Under the pieces are notes generated by a model. It was not told the DNA's origin. It saw nothing but the letters and a program-made list of their open reading frames with translations, and did not search any database. 64,000 bases of DNA, from the NCBI GenBank assembly GCA_964017195.1, contig OZ024889.1, forward strand, positions 54,710,574-54,774,573, read 5' to 3'. The position numbers and the translations under genes are program-made. This document shows positions 25,501 through 37,194 of this stretch, in pieces (position 1 is the first letter of the stretch; every line of letters starts with the position of its first letter). This DNA comes from Siderastrea radians. Taxonomy: Eukaryota > Cnidaria > Anthozoa > Scleractinia > Rhizangiidae.

Positions 25501-25810
25501 TAGATTCCACGTCGCCGTGCGCCTGTTCAGTAGTACATCACAGAAGACGTCAAAATGTGGCATCAGTGACACACTCGCCTAGCGGCTCGTGTGCCACTTT
25601 TTTTGTTCTTACTACATTTTGACGTCATCTGTGATCTATTACTTTACAGACGCACGGCAACATGGGATCTATTTGTTAATTTGACCACGCTTTTCCAGAA
25701 AACGTCATTGCTTCTGCACTACTTGTAGTGACAAAAAAGAAAAAAAAAAGCCAGACACACCGCCCGTGATGACATAGGGTGAGCCGTTCTACAAACGCTC
25801 AATGAGACAT
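25501..25810. other. No gene recognised
   Basis: Contains an imperfect inverted pair (GCAC-TTTTGACGTC-type blocks around 25,530-25,560 and 25,600-25,660), probably a miniature-element remnant. Confidence 0.4.
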
Positions 25811-26505
25811 CCAATAATTCATAATGCACTGATTTTTGCAAAATAACATTACAAGCTTTGCAAAACGATCAACTTCAACGCCTTGCAGCAGACTTCACGG
25901 TTTGAGATCTTTATCGTCTCCGCATACTATCACAGGCGCACTTTCAACGTCAATCATTCAATAAACATCGATATTTTATTTCTCTTCTCTTAAAATTCCA
26001 TTTTAGGTGCGCGATTATCATCGATTGTAAGTATAAAGTACTACCTCTCAAGACCTTATATTTTACTGTGGAAAAGGACAGTCAGGCGATGCGTAAGAAG
26101 GCAAACGATAGAAGTACCTGAAAACACATTTTTTCCATTTTCAGCTCCGTTTTTCCACTTTCCACCAAGGGAGAAAAACATGAATCAACTTTCCTCGGAA
26201 TTTTCTTTCCTCAGTTAACTCCACTGCTATTTTCAGTCCCTTGAAAGCACTAACACCCAAGAATGATCTCTCAACCAATATATTTCGCATTTCTCTTAAA
26301 CGTTATCTTGAAAGTATTTTTATCATCAAAAAACACTTTACGGAACGTGACTTATAGCTGTGTTTTGTGCGGATATTCGTGTGGGTACAATATGCTGTTG
26401 AGGTGTGGAGAAACAAACAGAACAAACTACCTTAAGCTGTGTTCAGCCTAGAGCCGGGATGCGATTAGAGTAAAGTGATCTTTAAATCAAACAGGTTCCC
26501 CTAAG
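25811..26505. repeat. Lectin-flank repeat, copy 1 (gypsy target)
   Basis: Similar to 34,050-34,790 and in part to 35,000-35,345 (shared TTGCAAAATAACAT, CACTTTCCACCAAG and TTTCCTCAGTTA blocks). It continues at 31,205 on the far side of the gypsy element, so the retrotransposon landed inside it. The empty equivalent is at about 34,770. Confidence 0.7.
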
Positions 26506-26630
26506 TATGGAGTCCTTGATTGTGAATACTTGTTATTTATTCTCTAACAGTAAAATACAGTAATCCTTGATACTACCGATTCGACCGACTCCTAGTGCGC
26601 ATGACCGTAACGCAATACATCGACACTACA
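26506..26630 (-). repeat. 3' LTR of gypsy element
   Basis: 125 bp, identical by eye to 31075-31199. On the minus strand it begins TGTAGTGTCGATG and ends GGACTCCATA. These are very short LTRs for the family. Confidence 0.9.
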
Positions 26631-26645
26631 TCTCTCCTTTCCTCT
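26631..26645 (-). other. Polypurine tract of gypsy element
   Basis: The minus strand reads AGAGGAAAGGAGAGA directly against the 3' LTR, the expected plus-strand primer for reverse transcription. Confidence 0.8.
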
Positions 26646-26847
26646 GGATAATGAGCTAGGTAAAACTTAAAAAAAAACGAAACTCAACATGCTACTTCCT
26701 AAATCTACCAGTCCAGGTAACGTTCACACAAGTTATTTCCTTTGAGCAATTGATCTAGCAATGTCCAAGTAACACAGTCGTTGAAAAGTTCAGATAATGT
26801 TCACGCAACAATGTTCCTTTTCATTAAGCCATTGATTTCAGCAATGT

Positions 26848-29800
26848 TCAAGTAACATAGTCTTTGAAATGATCAGGCACTCGTCTTTCTCTTGCTGATC
26901 TGCGAAGTGCGGGTAATTCAACTGATGTAGGTGTAGGTGTTTCAACTGATGCATTTCCAGGTGGTGCTATTGGTATAACTGCAGGTGGTTCGACTGTCTC
27001 AACTGGATCAACTGCTTCTGTTGCATCAATGAAGGGTGTAGACTGTTCTTCCTCGTCACTTGGAACGGGATGTACAGGTATGTTAGAAGGCAGCTTTTTA
27101 AAGAATGATGCATTTCTTGTTATGATGTGTTCTGCATTTTGGGCTGTAATCATGCTTCCTTTCTTGTCTGTGATCTCAAATGGCTCAGGCTTGAATGGTG
27201 TAGACATCTTGTTCTGTTTTGGTTGCTTTATCAATACTTTGTCACCAACATTCAGGTCTGTGTTCTTGGCATGGTTGCACTTGTCTGCATACTCTTTCAT
27301 CTTCTCCTTTCTCTTAGCATCAGCTCGTCTGATCTCTGGGGATGCCTGATCAAACTGCACCAGGGGTAATGTGGACTTTAGTTTTCGTCCATTCAGCAAC
27401 TCTGAAGGAGACTTCCCTGTGGTGTTATGAGGGGTGGCCCTGTACTGTCGAAGGAAGGTGAACAACTCTTGTTTCCAGTTCTTGCCTTGAACGACGGCTG
27501 TCCTAATCGCTTTCTCCAGTGTCTTCATCAGCCTCTCCGCCTCTCCATTTGCTCTGGGCCATTCAGGAGTTATTCTGCGATGTGTGAAACCAAGTTGAGT
27601 GGCAAACATCTGAAAACTTTCACTATTGAATGGTGGACCATTGTCTGTTCTTACTACCTCGGGGATCCCTTGCCTGGCAAAGATGCTGTCAAGGTGAGGA
27701 ATCACTGCCTTTGCTGATGTTGACCTCAAAATTTCAACTTCTGGATACCGACTGAAGTCATCAGTCACGACGAGCAAGTAATCTCCACTTGGAAAGGGGC
27801 CACAGAAATCTATGGAGAGCTCTTGCCATGGGCCTAGTGGTAAGGGGGACATTTGCAGAGGCTCGCATACTGGCTTTGGATCATGGTTCGCAGCTTGGCA
27901 CGGTAGGCACCCTTTCACAACTTCCTCTACCATTCTGTCTATCCCTGGAAACCAGACTGAATCTCGCAAAAGACGCTTGGTCTTCACAATTCCTTGGTGT
28001 CCACTGTGAGCTAGCATAATCATTCGATCTCGTAGCTTCTCGGGAACTATTATGCGTGTCCCTCTCACAATAACGCCATTTGATACTGACAACTCCTGCT
28101 TGATCTGTTGGTACTGACTGACATCTCTTCCAGCCTCGTGCCACTTTTGAGTTGCTATCACTTTTGCTAGACTCTGCAACGTTTCATCAGCTGCTGTCGC
28201 ATCTTTTACTTCTTGAAGCGTAACGGCATGGGGCACAGCATTATTGGTTACAAAGTTAATATAGGCATCAACTCTTGATAAATGGTTGGAAGCCTGCGAT
28301 TGTTTGGGATCCGGATGGCGACTCATGTAATCAGCTGGATTGTTTGCTCCTGGCTTGTAAACAACTTTGGTTTTGTATGGCTGTAGACGTAGCTGTAGCC
28401 TCTCAACTCGCGCAGTTGCTTTGCAAGTGGGGTTGTTGAAGATTGTTTCTAACGGCTTGTGGTCTGTGGTAACTTGGAAAGATGATCCATAGAGGTATAG
28501 GTGGAAGTGCTCAATTCCCCAGACCACTGCAAGAGCCTCTCTCTCGGTTTGGCTGTAGCGGCTTTCACAATCCGTGAGTGAGCGGCTGGCATACGCTACA
28601 ATATTTGTTCCTCCATCTGCTGTTACTTGCGTGAGAATTGCTCCCAGGCCGACTGGGCTGGCATCAACAACCAGCTCCGTTTGGAGTGAGGGGTCGAAGT
28701 ATTTCATGATTTCTGGAGTTGCCATGCTGGCTTTGAGGCAGTCGAATGCATGTTGTTGTTCTGGTCCCCACACCCACTTAGCATTTAGATGGGTGAGTTG
28801 ACGGATTGGAGCAGAGATGGAAGCAAAGTCCTTTATGAAACGTGCAAGGTATTGTGCCAAACCGAGGAAGCTGCGTGCCTCAGTTGCATTCTTTGGGGGA
28901 CTGGCATTAATGAGGGATGCAACCTTCTTATCATCTGCACTGATGCCATCTGCAGAGAAGTGATGACCAAAGAAGTCAATGGATGACTGGTTGAACAGAC
29001 ACTTGGCAGGGTTTGCGGTTAGACTGTTTTCTCTCATTCTCTGAAGAACAGCTTGTAAAGCATCATCATGATCGGATTGGTTCTTGCCAAACACTATTAT
29101 GTCATCAGAAATGTTTCTAACACCGTCAATTCCTTGCAGCACTTCTTCTATGGATTTCTGAAAGATTTCAGCTGCTGAGTTAATTCCAAAACTCAGTCGC
29201 TTGTAACGAAACAAGCCAATGTGCGTCGCAAAAGTAGTAATGCTCCGGGAGTCTTCGTCCAGCTCAAGTTGGTGATATCCTTGATTTAGGTCTATCTTGC
29301 TGAAAACAGTGGCTCCGTTCAGATCAACGATCAGGTCTTCTACAGTGGGTACTGGATGTCGCTCACGTTCTATAGCCTGATTGGCCGCTCTCATATCGAC
29401 ACATATGCGTATTCCTGTCTTCTTTGGGGCCACAACTATCGGAGAGACCCAGGGAGTTGGACCTTCTGCTCTTTCTATGATGTCAAGTTCCTCTAGATTC
29501 TTGAGCTCTGCTTCGACTTGATCACGGATGTGAAATGGTAGTCTGCGGTACTTCTGGGCCAGTGGTTTTGCGCTGTCATTAACATGTAATTTTGCGGTTT
29601 TACCTTTCATCTTTCCCAGCCCCTCGAAGCAATCTTTGTAATCCTCGATAATGTTATCGACTTTGGGTGTCGACACACTGTTTATTATGTGTAGCAGCCC
29701 GAGATCTGTTGCCGTCTCATAACCTATCAAATTACCATCACATCCATCAACAACGCAGAATTGCGTGACCGTCGATTTGCTTGTTACTCCCGACTTGATT

Positions 29801-30816
29801 TCAGCTTCAAACTTGCCAATGACTGGTAAGGGCTCAGAAGATCTGTAGCCATAGATCCTCTTCGAGGTAGGTGTAATGGGAATGCTTTCCAGCTGATTGA
29901 AAGAACATGTGTCGATGACATTTACTCCCGCTCCTGAGTCAATAAGACATTTCACTCTCTTGCCTCCAATGGTAATTTCAGTAAACGGTTGTATCTTGTC
30001 ACGCATGGAGTGGAGAGTGATTCGGTATGTGTACTCTTCGTCGGTTGATTCATCGCCATCTTTCTCATCCACTGTATTGACTTTCTTGAAATTTAATCTG
30101 CTTCGGCATACTTTGGTGAAATGGCCTTTCTTGCGACAATGTTTACAACTTTCATTCAGCGCCGGACAAGGGCGACCTTTATGAGGGTAATTTTCTCCAC
30201 ACCTGTAACACTTCTTGTTTTCCGACTTTGGCTTTTCCTCTCTCACCGCTTGGACTTCTGCTACTTTGGCTAACTTTTCCTGTTCCTCAATGCCTTTAGC
30301 TTGCTTGTCAGACATTTCTAGACCACGGCCATAGTCGAGTAGGGCTTTGAGATCCATGTCTTCTCGTAGAGCTCTTCGCCGTAATCGTGAAGATAAACAG
30401 GACACAACTATGTGTGACTTGATTTCTTCATTTTCGTTGGCAAACTCGCATGTTTGAGCAAGACGCCTCAGCCGTGTGCAGTAAGAATCTAGCGATTCAC
30501 CGGAATTCTGAGAAGCATTTCTGAACATGTAAATTTCGTAGGTCTTGTTTACTTTTGGCTGAAAATAAGCATTCAAAGCGGTCACTGCTTTCGCATAGTC
30601 CTTCTCTTCTCCTCGATCTGGAAGTGTTTCAAATATGTCGCTGACCTCTTCACCAGCGGAGTATAGTAGTAGCGCTCTCTTGCGTGTTGCGTCTTTCACA
30701 TCATGAGCGGCGAGGTATATTTCGAAACGTTTCAACCATTTTTTCCAACGTGGGCCGACTGAAGCGTTGTCTTCGTGGACGGAAAATGAAGGAAATGGAG
30801 GTAAGACATTCGCCAT
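26848..30816 (-). CDS. Gag-Pol polyprotein of gypsy element
   Basis: 1322 residues if started at the ATG at 30816 (MANVLPPFPSF). The frame also extends 34 codons upstream to 30918, but that part lies outside the Gag-like region. In order: a Gag-like region; two zinc knuckles (CYRCGENY, then CKHCRKKGHFTKVC, residues about 212-245); aspartic protease (LIDSGAG, near 294); reverse transcriptase with ISDDIIVF at the active site (near 572); RNase H (VVDASPVGLGAIL, near 720); integrase with an HHCC zinc domain (HSGHQG to CLPCQA, near 945) and the DDE core (DFCGPF, RTDNGPP, GEAERL). Gag and Pol are in one frame without a shift. There are no internal stops. It encodes the enzymes for copying the element and inserting the cDNA. 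Confidence 0.93.
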   Translation of the reverse strand: MANVLPPFPSFSVHEDNASVGPRWKKWLKRFEIYLAAHDVKDATRKRALLLYSAGEEVSDIFETLPDRGEEKDYAKAVTALNAYFQPKVNKTYEIYMFRNASQNSGESLDSYCTRLRRLAQTCEFANENEEIKSHIVVSCLSSRLRRRALREDMDLKALLDYGRGLEMSDKQAKGIEEQEKLAKVAEVQAVREEKPKSENKKCYRCGENYPHKGRPCPALNESCKHCRKKGHFTKVCRSRLNFKKVNTVDEKDGDESTDEEYTYRITLHSMRDKIQPFTEITIGGKRVKCLIDSGAGVNVIDTCSFNQLESIPITPTSKRIYGYRSSEPLPVIGKFEAEIKSGVTSKSTVTQFCVVDGCDGNLIGYETATDLGLLHIINSVSTPKVDNIIEDYKDCFEGLGKMKGKTAKLHVNDSAKPLAQKYRRLPFHIRDQVEAELKNLEELDIIERAEGPTPWVSPIVVAPKKTGIRICVDMRAANQAIERERHPVPTVEDLIVDLNGATVFSKIDLNQGYHQLELDEDSRSITTFATHIGLFRYKRLSFGINSAAEIFQKSIEEVLQGIDGVRNISDDIIVFGKNQSDHDDALQAVLQRMRENSLTANPAKCLFNQSSIDFFGHHFSADGISADDKKVASLINASPPKNATEARSFLGLAQYLARFIKDFASISAPIRQLTHLNAKWVWGPEQQHAFDCLKASMATPEIMKYFDPSLQTELVVDASPVGLGAILTQVTADGGTNIVAYASRSLTDCESRYSQTEREALAVVWGIEHFHLYLYGSSFQVTTDHKPLETIFNNPTCKATARVERLQLRLQPYKTKVVYKPGANNPADYMSRHPDPKQSQASNHLSRVDAYINFVTNNAVPHAVTLQEVKDATAADETLQSLAKVIATQKWHEAGRDVSQYQQIKQELSVSNGVIVRGTRIIVPEKLRDRMIMLAHSGHQGIVKTKRLLRDSVWFPGIDRMVEEVVKGCLPCQAANHDPKPVCEPLQMSPLPLGPWQELSIDFCGPFPSGDYLLVVTDDFSRYPEVEILRSTSAKAVIPHLDSIFARQGIPEVVRTDNGPPFNSESFQMFATQLGFTHRRITPEWPRANGEAERLMKTLEKAIRTAVVQGKNWKQELFTFLRQYRATPHNTTGKSPSELLNGRKLKSTLPLVQFDQASPEIRRADAKRKEKMKEYADKCNHAKNTDLNVGDKVLIKQPKQNKMSTPFKPEPFEITDKKGSMITAQNAEHIITRNASFFKKLPSNIPVHPVPSDEEEQSTPFIDATEAVDPVETVEPPAVIPIAPPGNASVETPTPTSVELPALRRSARERRVPDHFKDYVT

Positions 30817-31062
30817 TCCGCTTCGGCAATTGTGTGATCGTCCCGTGTAATCTTTTGAGGTAATTTTTCGATGTAATCTTTCGACGTAATATTTTGACGA
30901 CAATATATAAGTGTTCAACTTTGATTTCCCGCCTTACTCAAATGGCGGCCAGCCCACGTGGCGTTGAGAACTGAACATGTTTTGCCATTGTTTATCCAGT
31001 GCATTCGATCCAAGGTGACGATTAAATTAAGTGTGGCTGTAGTGGAATTCGCTTGAGTTATT

Positions 31063-31072
31063 CTCGTCGCCA
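31063..31072 (-). other. Primer-binding site of gypsy element
   Basis: On the minus strand, two bases inside the 5' LTR, the sequence reads TGGCGACGAG. This fits the complement of a tRNA-Ser 3' end (CCA plus discriminator plus acceptor stem of the GACGAGG type). The tRNA assignment is inference from memory of eukaryotic tRNA-Ser. Confidence 0.6.
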
Positions 31073-31074
31073 GT

Positions 31075-31199
31075 TATGGAGTCCTTGATTGTGAATACTT
31101 GTTATTTATTCTCTAACAGTAAAATACAGTAATCCTTGATACTACCGATTCGACCGACTCCTAGTGCGCATGACCGTAACGCAATACATCGACACTACA
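31075..31199 (-). repeat. 5' LTR of gypsy element
   Basis: Identical by eye to the 3' LTR at 26506-26630, and followed on the outside by the CTAAG target duplication. Confidence 0.9.
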
Positions 31200-31204
31200 C
31201 TAAG

Positions 31205-31434
31205 CATGTCTTAAATTGTATTAATTCCATAGAAAACTTGATCTGCTTGTCAATAATTACCTATTTGAAATTTCTCTCTATGTTCTTGCATATTTGATAC
31301 AGTTCAAGCTGACCTCTAGAAAAATCCCAGTAACAATGAACACAAGGATACACATAAACATAAACGCTACGCTGAGGCGTACTAGTGTGGCTTCAAATTA
31401 CACGGTGGAAGAACCCTTTGCAACGAAGACCCCG
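31205..31434. repeat. Lectin-flank repeat, continuation after gypsy
   Basis: Resumes the repeat interrupted at 26505 (GCATGTCTTAAATTG-ATTAATTCCATAGAAAAC). Matching stretches lie at 34,783-34,975 and at 37,947-38,085. Confidence 0.65.
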
Positions 31435-31440
31435 CTAATA

Positions 31441-31758
31441 CCCCGGGGGGTGTACTTCCTAGTAATAGGCTAATGGGGATGTGCCGCTGGATGGGGTTGC
31501 ATTTTCACGACTGGATTGACTATAATGGGGTTGCATTTTCATTAGGAGCTAATAGAGTTACTAGAATGGGGTCGCACATTTGCGGGATTTCGGGGGTAAG
31601 TAAATTCCGGCAAGTAGAGATTTGGGGTATATTTGCCCAAAAGTGACTAACATGGGGTCTATAATTGGCTACAGAATAGACTATAATGGGGTAGGGGTCT
31701 GGATAGGCCAGCGGCACATACCCAGCAAAAATTGACCCAAGTACCCCCCCCCCCGGGG
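31441..31758. mobile_element. Miniature element with CCCCGGGG ends
   Basis: 318 bp. The left end is CCCCGGGGGGTGTAC and the right end is GTACCCCCC-CCCCGGGG in inverted order; GATGTGCCGCTGG and CCAGCGGCACATACC are also inverted. It is flanked by CTAATA on both sides (31435-31440 and 31759-31764). There is no gene. A degraded relative may lie near 9,060-9,120. Confidence 0.65.
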
Positions 31759-31764
31759 CTAATA

Positions 31765-33070
31765 CGTAGCCCAGTAATACCATGCACGATTTCATTAACA
31801 ATCACAACACATTGTATCGTTCCATCACCATTGATACTACAAAAATGAGATGCTTATCGCAATCTCTTGGTTGTGTGAGCTTGTAGGTCAAATAACCATT
31901 GAATTATACTTTATGTGACAAAACGCGATCTCAAGTATAAACAAGATACCACAAAATCGAGAAAATCACGCAAAAAAAACAACAAGTGACAGAATGTATA
32001 CCGTCAAAAGGAGCAGAAGTGAAAATAATATACCTTCGATACTAAAACATAGGGATAAATTGGAGGATAAGTCTTACACTTTCAAAATGTTGTTGATTTG
32101 ACTTCGCCGGCGTTTGAACAATTCTGTCAACATATTGATTACTCAAGGCACGTTGTTTTTGAGGCACCTTCATCCGAAACATAACGAGCGCTTTCGAAGC
32201 GTGCACTCTGGATTGTTCGTGACAGTTGCATAGCCTAATTACATTATTCCCGCGTTTATTAGAAAAATGTAAATATCACAAATTAACTGTTTCAAACTGT
32301 GCTAAAGATCTCCAGATCCCACAACAGTTTCATTCATTTACTTCGTTTGGAGCATGAAAAAAAAAAAAAACCAAGGAGAACTGATATGGTGAGAAGTGGG
32401 ATTTCGGAAAACAGGACGAAACTCTCGGGATCGACGTAAGTGGACATGAAACGGGATGTAATCCTGGAAGAATGCTAAAAACGGGAATTTTTCCCTCCTT
32501 TTCCCTCCACCAACTCACTTGTCTCTCCCAGTCCGTATAGAGCAGAATTGACGCTTAACACCTAACGCACATCACTGGATTTTCAAACGGAAATTCTAGC
32601 GTTTAGTACAAATGGCAAGGAACACTGAATTTCTTAACTTCGTTAAAAATTGCCAACAACACTGAAATTGTTTTTGCCCACCTAAACACCTTTGACGGCG
32701 GGCGATATTTTAATTTTTTTAAAAAATATCCTAAGTAAAAGCAGAATCGCTGGTAGTAGCTGTTTCTGAAACTTCAAACCTTTTCTACTTGAAGTGAGTA
32801 GTAAAAATAGTCTTTGCTGCAATTTAGTAATACAAAATGGAAAAAAATTCGATTCAAGAAATGTAGGTGAAGACCTATAAGACATTTAATAAAGGAGAAC
32901 ATTTAAACAACACTTCACAAGTTGCAACCACCATTTTATTTTGATTTCTCATCCAGGTCAACAGCTTAACTACCGTACAAGCTCATGTACTACTACATCA
33001 AGCGAATGCCCAGTTTTAAACTTAAGACAACATGCTTCTTGTTTTCCAAAGATTTCTACGGGGAAGCGAC
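31765..33070. other. No gene; includes 3' flank of lectin copy 3
   Basis: 31,765-32,280 shows nothing recognisable. From about 32,280 the sequence is the duplicated 3' flank also found beside copies 1 and 2. Confidence 0.55.
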
Positions 33071-33923
33071 TCAATAGACCTTTTTCTGACAAAGAATAAC
33101 CGGGGCAGACTTCAGCGACGCTGCATTCACATCACACCACAAGTCATTCCACTTTCCCCCTCTAGCTTCCGCGCCAAACATGTTTCCGCAATTCTCATCG
33201 CCATAGGCCTGATGATTGTTTGGTTCCCCTCTTCCCCAAACATGATAGCCTCGCACTAGTGGAGTACCATCAATCCAGTAGAACTTTTTGTCAGCTTTGC
33301 GTACAAATCCAAGCCACGCACCCCAGACTGTAAAGGTTTTCTGCTTCTTCACCAAGTTGAAGATGAAGTTGTTTTCATCGGCTGACCTGATTATAGCCAG
33401 GTCTCCTCCAAGCATCTGACAGGTTCTTCGAGCGTCGCTCTGCTTCAGGGTTGGAATGTCTATGATCAGGAAACTAGAATTTCCATGGCGAACCCATCCG
33501 TCTTCTGCACAAACTATATTGAAATCGTAATATAACAAGCCCAGATAGAATCAATATGAAGTATTGTATATGTAAGGATTTTTCTTAAACTGAAATCTTA
33601 GTACATTTACACTTAGTACATTTCCATGCTAAAAAATGCAAATTGTCACTATTAAAACAAATGAATTTGAAATTGTGCAAAACGACTAATTTACCTTTAC
33701 CAGATTTCTCATACAGCGAGTCAATTTTGTATTTCATCTCTATCAACAGTTTACGGTCGGCCTTTCCAAGACCCCAGTTGTTGATGTTAAACGTTTGATC
33801 CATCGACTGAGGTGCTTTTTCGCTCAGCGCTGAATTAGAACTGGCATTTTGAGGTTTGCCGTTCGCAGAACCGCTCGAAACCAAGATGAAAACGATTAAA
33901 ACGAAGCTCGATATTCGAAGCAT
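33071..33923 (-). CDS. Secreted C-type lectin, copy 3 (intact)
   Basis: Two exons on the minus strand: exon 1 33923-33695, donor GTAAAT, and exon 2 33513-33071 after the acceptor ATATAG. Spliced length is 223 residues without a stop. Exon 1 gives a signal peptide (MLRISSFVLIVFILVSS) and a linker. Exon 2 is a complete C-type lectin domain with EPN, WND (KWNDLWCD) and the expected cysteines. Compared with copy 2 it has two extra residues just after EPN (NNHQAYGDENC), in the loop that contacts sugar in this family, so ligand range may differ. Intron phase (1) and length (181 bp) match copy 2. It is probably a secreted calcium-dependent lectin; the ligand is unknown. Confidence 0.8.
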
Positions 33924-34039
33924 GCTTAAAAGACTGAAGCTGGACTTTGAATTGTTCTCCTGAATGTGTACACCTTGAGGACTGAAAGTATCTGTAAAAA
34001 AGAGGCGCTTTTATTGAACTTTCACGCTTGAATGGCCCG

Positions 34040-35345
34040 CCAGACGAGCTGATTAATATGCACTGATATTTGCAAAATAACATCACAAGCTTTGCAAAAC
34101 GATCAACTCTACTCTAACGCCTTGCAGCAGACTTCACTGCTTAAACACTGAAGGTAAGATATCGTCTCAGACTGACTATCATAGGCACACTTTCAACGCC
34201 AATTAATCAATCAATAAACATCCACATTTGATTTGTCGTCTCTTAAGGTTTATTTTAGGTGGGCGATTATCGTTGATAATAAATGTAAAGTACTACCTCT
34301 CAAGAACTTATATTTTACTGTGGAAAAGACAGTCAGGCGATGGGTAAGTAGGCAAATGATAGAAGTACCTGAAAACGTTGTTCAAGTTTCAGCTTCGTTT
34401 TTCCACTTTCCACCAAGAGAGAAGAACATAAACCAACTTTCCTCGAAATTTTCTTTCCTCAGTTAGCTCCACTGCTATTTTCAGTCCCTTAATGCTTTTG
34501 AAAGCACTGGCACCCAAGAATCTGTAGTGTCAATGATCTCTCAACCAATATATTTCGCATTTCTTTTAAACGTTATCTTCAGTTGAAAGCACTTTTATCA
34601 TCAAAAACCACTATACGGCGATACGTGACTTAGCTGTGTTTCGTGCGGATATTCATGTTGGTACAATATACTGCGAGGTCAGTGTGGAGAAACAAACAGA
34701 ACAAACTACCTTAAGCTGTGTTCAGCCTAGAGCCGGTGCACGATTACAGTAAAGTGATGTTTCAATGAACCAGGTTCCCCGAAGCATGTCTGTAATTGCA
34801 TTAATTCCATAGAAAACTTGATCTGCTTGTCAATAATTACCTATTTAAAATTTCTCTCTTCACGTATGCTCTTGCATATTTGATGCAGTTAAAGCTGACC
34901 TCTAGAAAAATCCCGATAACAATGAACACTGAAATATAAACGCTACGCTGATCGAGGTGTACTAGTGTGGCTTCAAATTACAGTGGAAGAACCCCCTTTG
35001 TAACAAAGCTCCGCCACATTCCACCAAGAGAGAGGAACATGAACCAACTTTCCTCGGAATTTTCTTTCCTCAGTCAGTTCCTCTGCTATTTTCAGCCCCT
35101 TAATGCTTTTGAAAGCACTAACACCCAAGAACCCGTATTGTCAATGACCTCTCAACCAATATATTCCGCATTTCTTTTAAACGTTATCTTAAAAGCATTT
35201 CATTCATTAAAAAAAACTTTGTGGAACGTGACTTTATATAGCTGTGTTTCGTGCGGGTATTCACTAGGCATGTCGTACATTATGCTGCTGAGGTGTGAAG
35301 AAACAAACAGAACAAACCGGCTACCTTAAGCTGTGTTCAGCCTAG
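34040..35345. repeat. Lectin-flank repeat, copies 2 and 3
   Basis: Two adjacent partial copies (34,050-34,975 and 35,000-35,345) of the sequence at 25,811-26,505 plus 31,205-31,434. Both carry CCACCAAGAGAGA, TTTTCTTTCCTCAGT and AACAAACAGAACAAAC. They hold no complete gene. The uninterrupted stretch at about 34,765-34,785 is the empty-site equivalent of the gypsy target. Confidence 0.65.
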
Positions 35346-36990
35346 AGCCGGCATACGATAAGAGTAAACCGAGGAGGAAAGAAAGGTCCACCCATAATGC
35401 TTTGCGACCAACTATGTTATCACCGGTCGTTGAGAGTAAACTGATGTTTTAAAAATGTAACAGGTTCCCTAAACATGCTCGTAATTTCATTAATTTCATA
35501 GAAAACGTTTTCTGCTTTTCATGTCAATAACTAGAAATACGTGACTCGCAGAACCTCGCGAAGCTCAGGCACGGGTGCATCACAAAATTGAGCGATGGGG
35601 GTGGGGAGGGGATAGAATTTTGCTTTAACTGGAGGTGTGGATGGGTGGCCACAATGGTTCCCAATTGGGAGTTAAGATCGACATTCTGGTTCCCATTCGC
35701 TTCCATGTAACTTGCATCCAATCCTCTGTCATGTATACGAAAATACGTTCAGCCCCTCCCCCCCCCCCACCTCTCTTCATTCTGACATAAGGTAAATTGC
35801 TCTCTAGAGAGGACGTATAGTATTGCTGTGGACCTGTTGTCCAAGACAATACTGATGTGTGGTGTTTCTGTTTATTTTGGTTGGGTGAGAGGAGGTTATC
35901 AGAAATGCAGTTCAAATTCCAATTGGAACTTGTTATCTCCAACATTAACCCGGCCATTTCCTTTGGATTCTGTTGTACAGTTTTTGTTCTATTTACTGGG
36001 TATTGACAAGTGTCAATAGCTAAAACAATACATTATTTCCCTTGACTGGTTGAGATACTGTAGCAGGAGTCTCCATTTTTACCCAAAAATTGAAATGAGA
36101 ATAACACAGAATAATGGCAAGCAAAGCACAGAGTTTCACATTGATGTTGTAGCATGTTTATTCATTCCCCAACATACTATAGAAATTGGATTAGATAATT
36201 GTCACAATAATACAATACATTAACCCTTGAAGCCCCAGTGACCAGCATCTCCCTACAATAACAATGCTTTAATTAGGTCATCAGAATTAAGGAATTGATC
36301 ACCAAACATGAATAGTGTTAATGTCAGTAGAAAGAAGTTCTCTGCACTAGTACTACAAGAAATGTATGAAGACCAGTAAGGAGAATTTGCAGGTTTACAT
36401 TGGGGCTTAGGGAGGTCAATTGGTGTGAAAAGCAAGAGTAGCTAATTAAGGGAAAGGGTGAGTGTAGATTATAGTATGTGAAACCTTCAGAAGTAAGACA
36501 AACTTTCACATAGACAAATCATGTTGAAGGTGATCTCAATTCCCATGAATTTGGTGCTTGTTTGTGCACTGCGAGGAGAGCTGTGATGCTGGTCACTGTA
36601 TGTAGCATGAAATTATTATCAATAACTAATTTTAAGCAGTAATGTTTGTTTCACATCAAATACATGCAGGTATGTACCTATCCCCGCTACACGTTTTAAA
36701 GTGGTAATTGTCAGGCAGAGCAATACTTGTAAGTGCATTTCCAAACCAAATTGTGAACAGAAATTGTCCTTTCTGATCCATCTGAATATTAATTTTTTTA
36801 CTATTAACAGGGTCAAATTATATCCATAACGGAAAACATAAACTTTGATAAATTCCTACTGATCCAATATGAATTATTTCTCTCAAATATTTTTTCGGGA
36901 ACGTCCTAAACTTAAAATTTAAATTCTCTTTACTGCTCATACACAAATATGCAAGTTGTTTGGGGAACTGAAACCTATTTTGTAAATAAT
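35346..36990. repeat. Dispersed repeat, copy B
   Basis: From 35,530 this parallels 16,743-18,950 without the internal foldback. No coding frame is supported. A C-run near 35,758 breaks one of the shared blocks. Confidence 0.6.
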
Positions 36991-37194
36991 TTCATTTCTC
37001 TTGTGTAATCTGTAATTTTGATCATACTTGGAAAAGTAATTATACGTTAATAATAATTACTGGTACATCAAGAGTAAAGATAATGGTAGAGAGAGGAAAT
37101 AATTTTGAGCCAACCTGTTCAGGCACCGTCCGTTGGAAAGGTATATTTCTAGCAAAAGTATTTTGATGATCGTGTGTTTTTTCCCGCCTCTTGT

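Larger units (their letters stand above)
26506..31199 (-). mobile_element. Complete Ty3/gypsy LTR retrotransposon
   Basis: About 4.7 kb on the minus strand, bounded by identical 125-bp direct repeats and flanked by a perfect 5-bp duplication CTAAG (26501-26505 and 31200-31204). It has a primer-binding site, a polypurine tract and a single long gag-pol frame. Identical LTRs and an unbroken frame imply a recent insertion. There is no envelope or chromodomain. The related sequence at 34,770 lacks the element and shows the unoccupied target. Confidence 0.93.
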
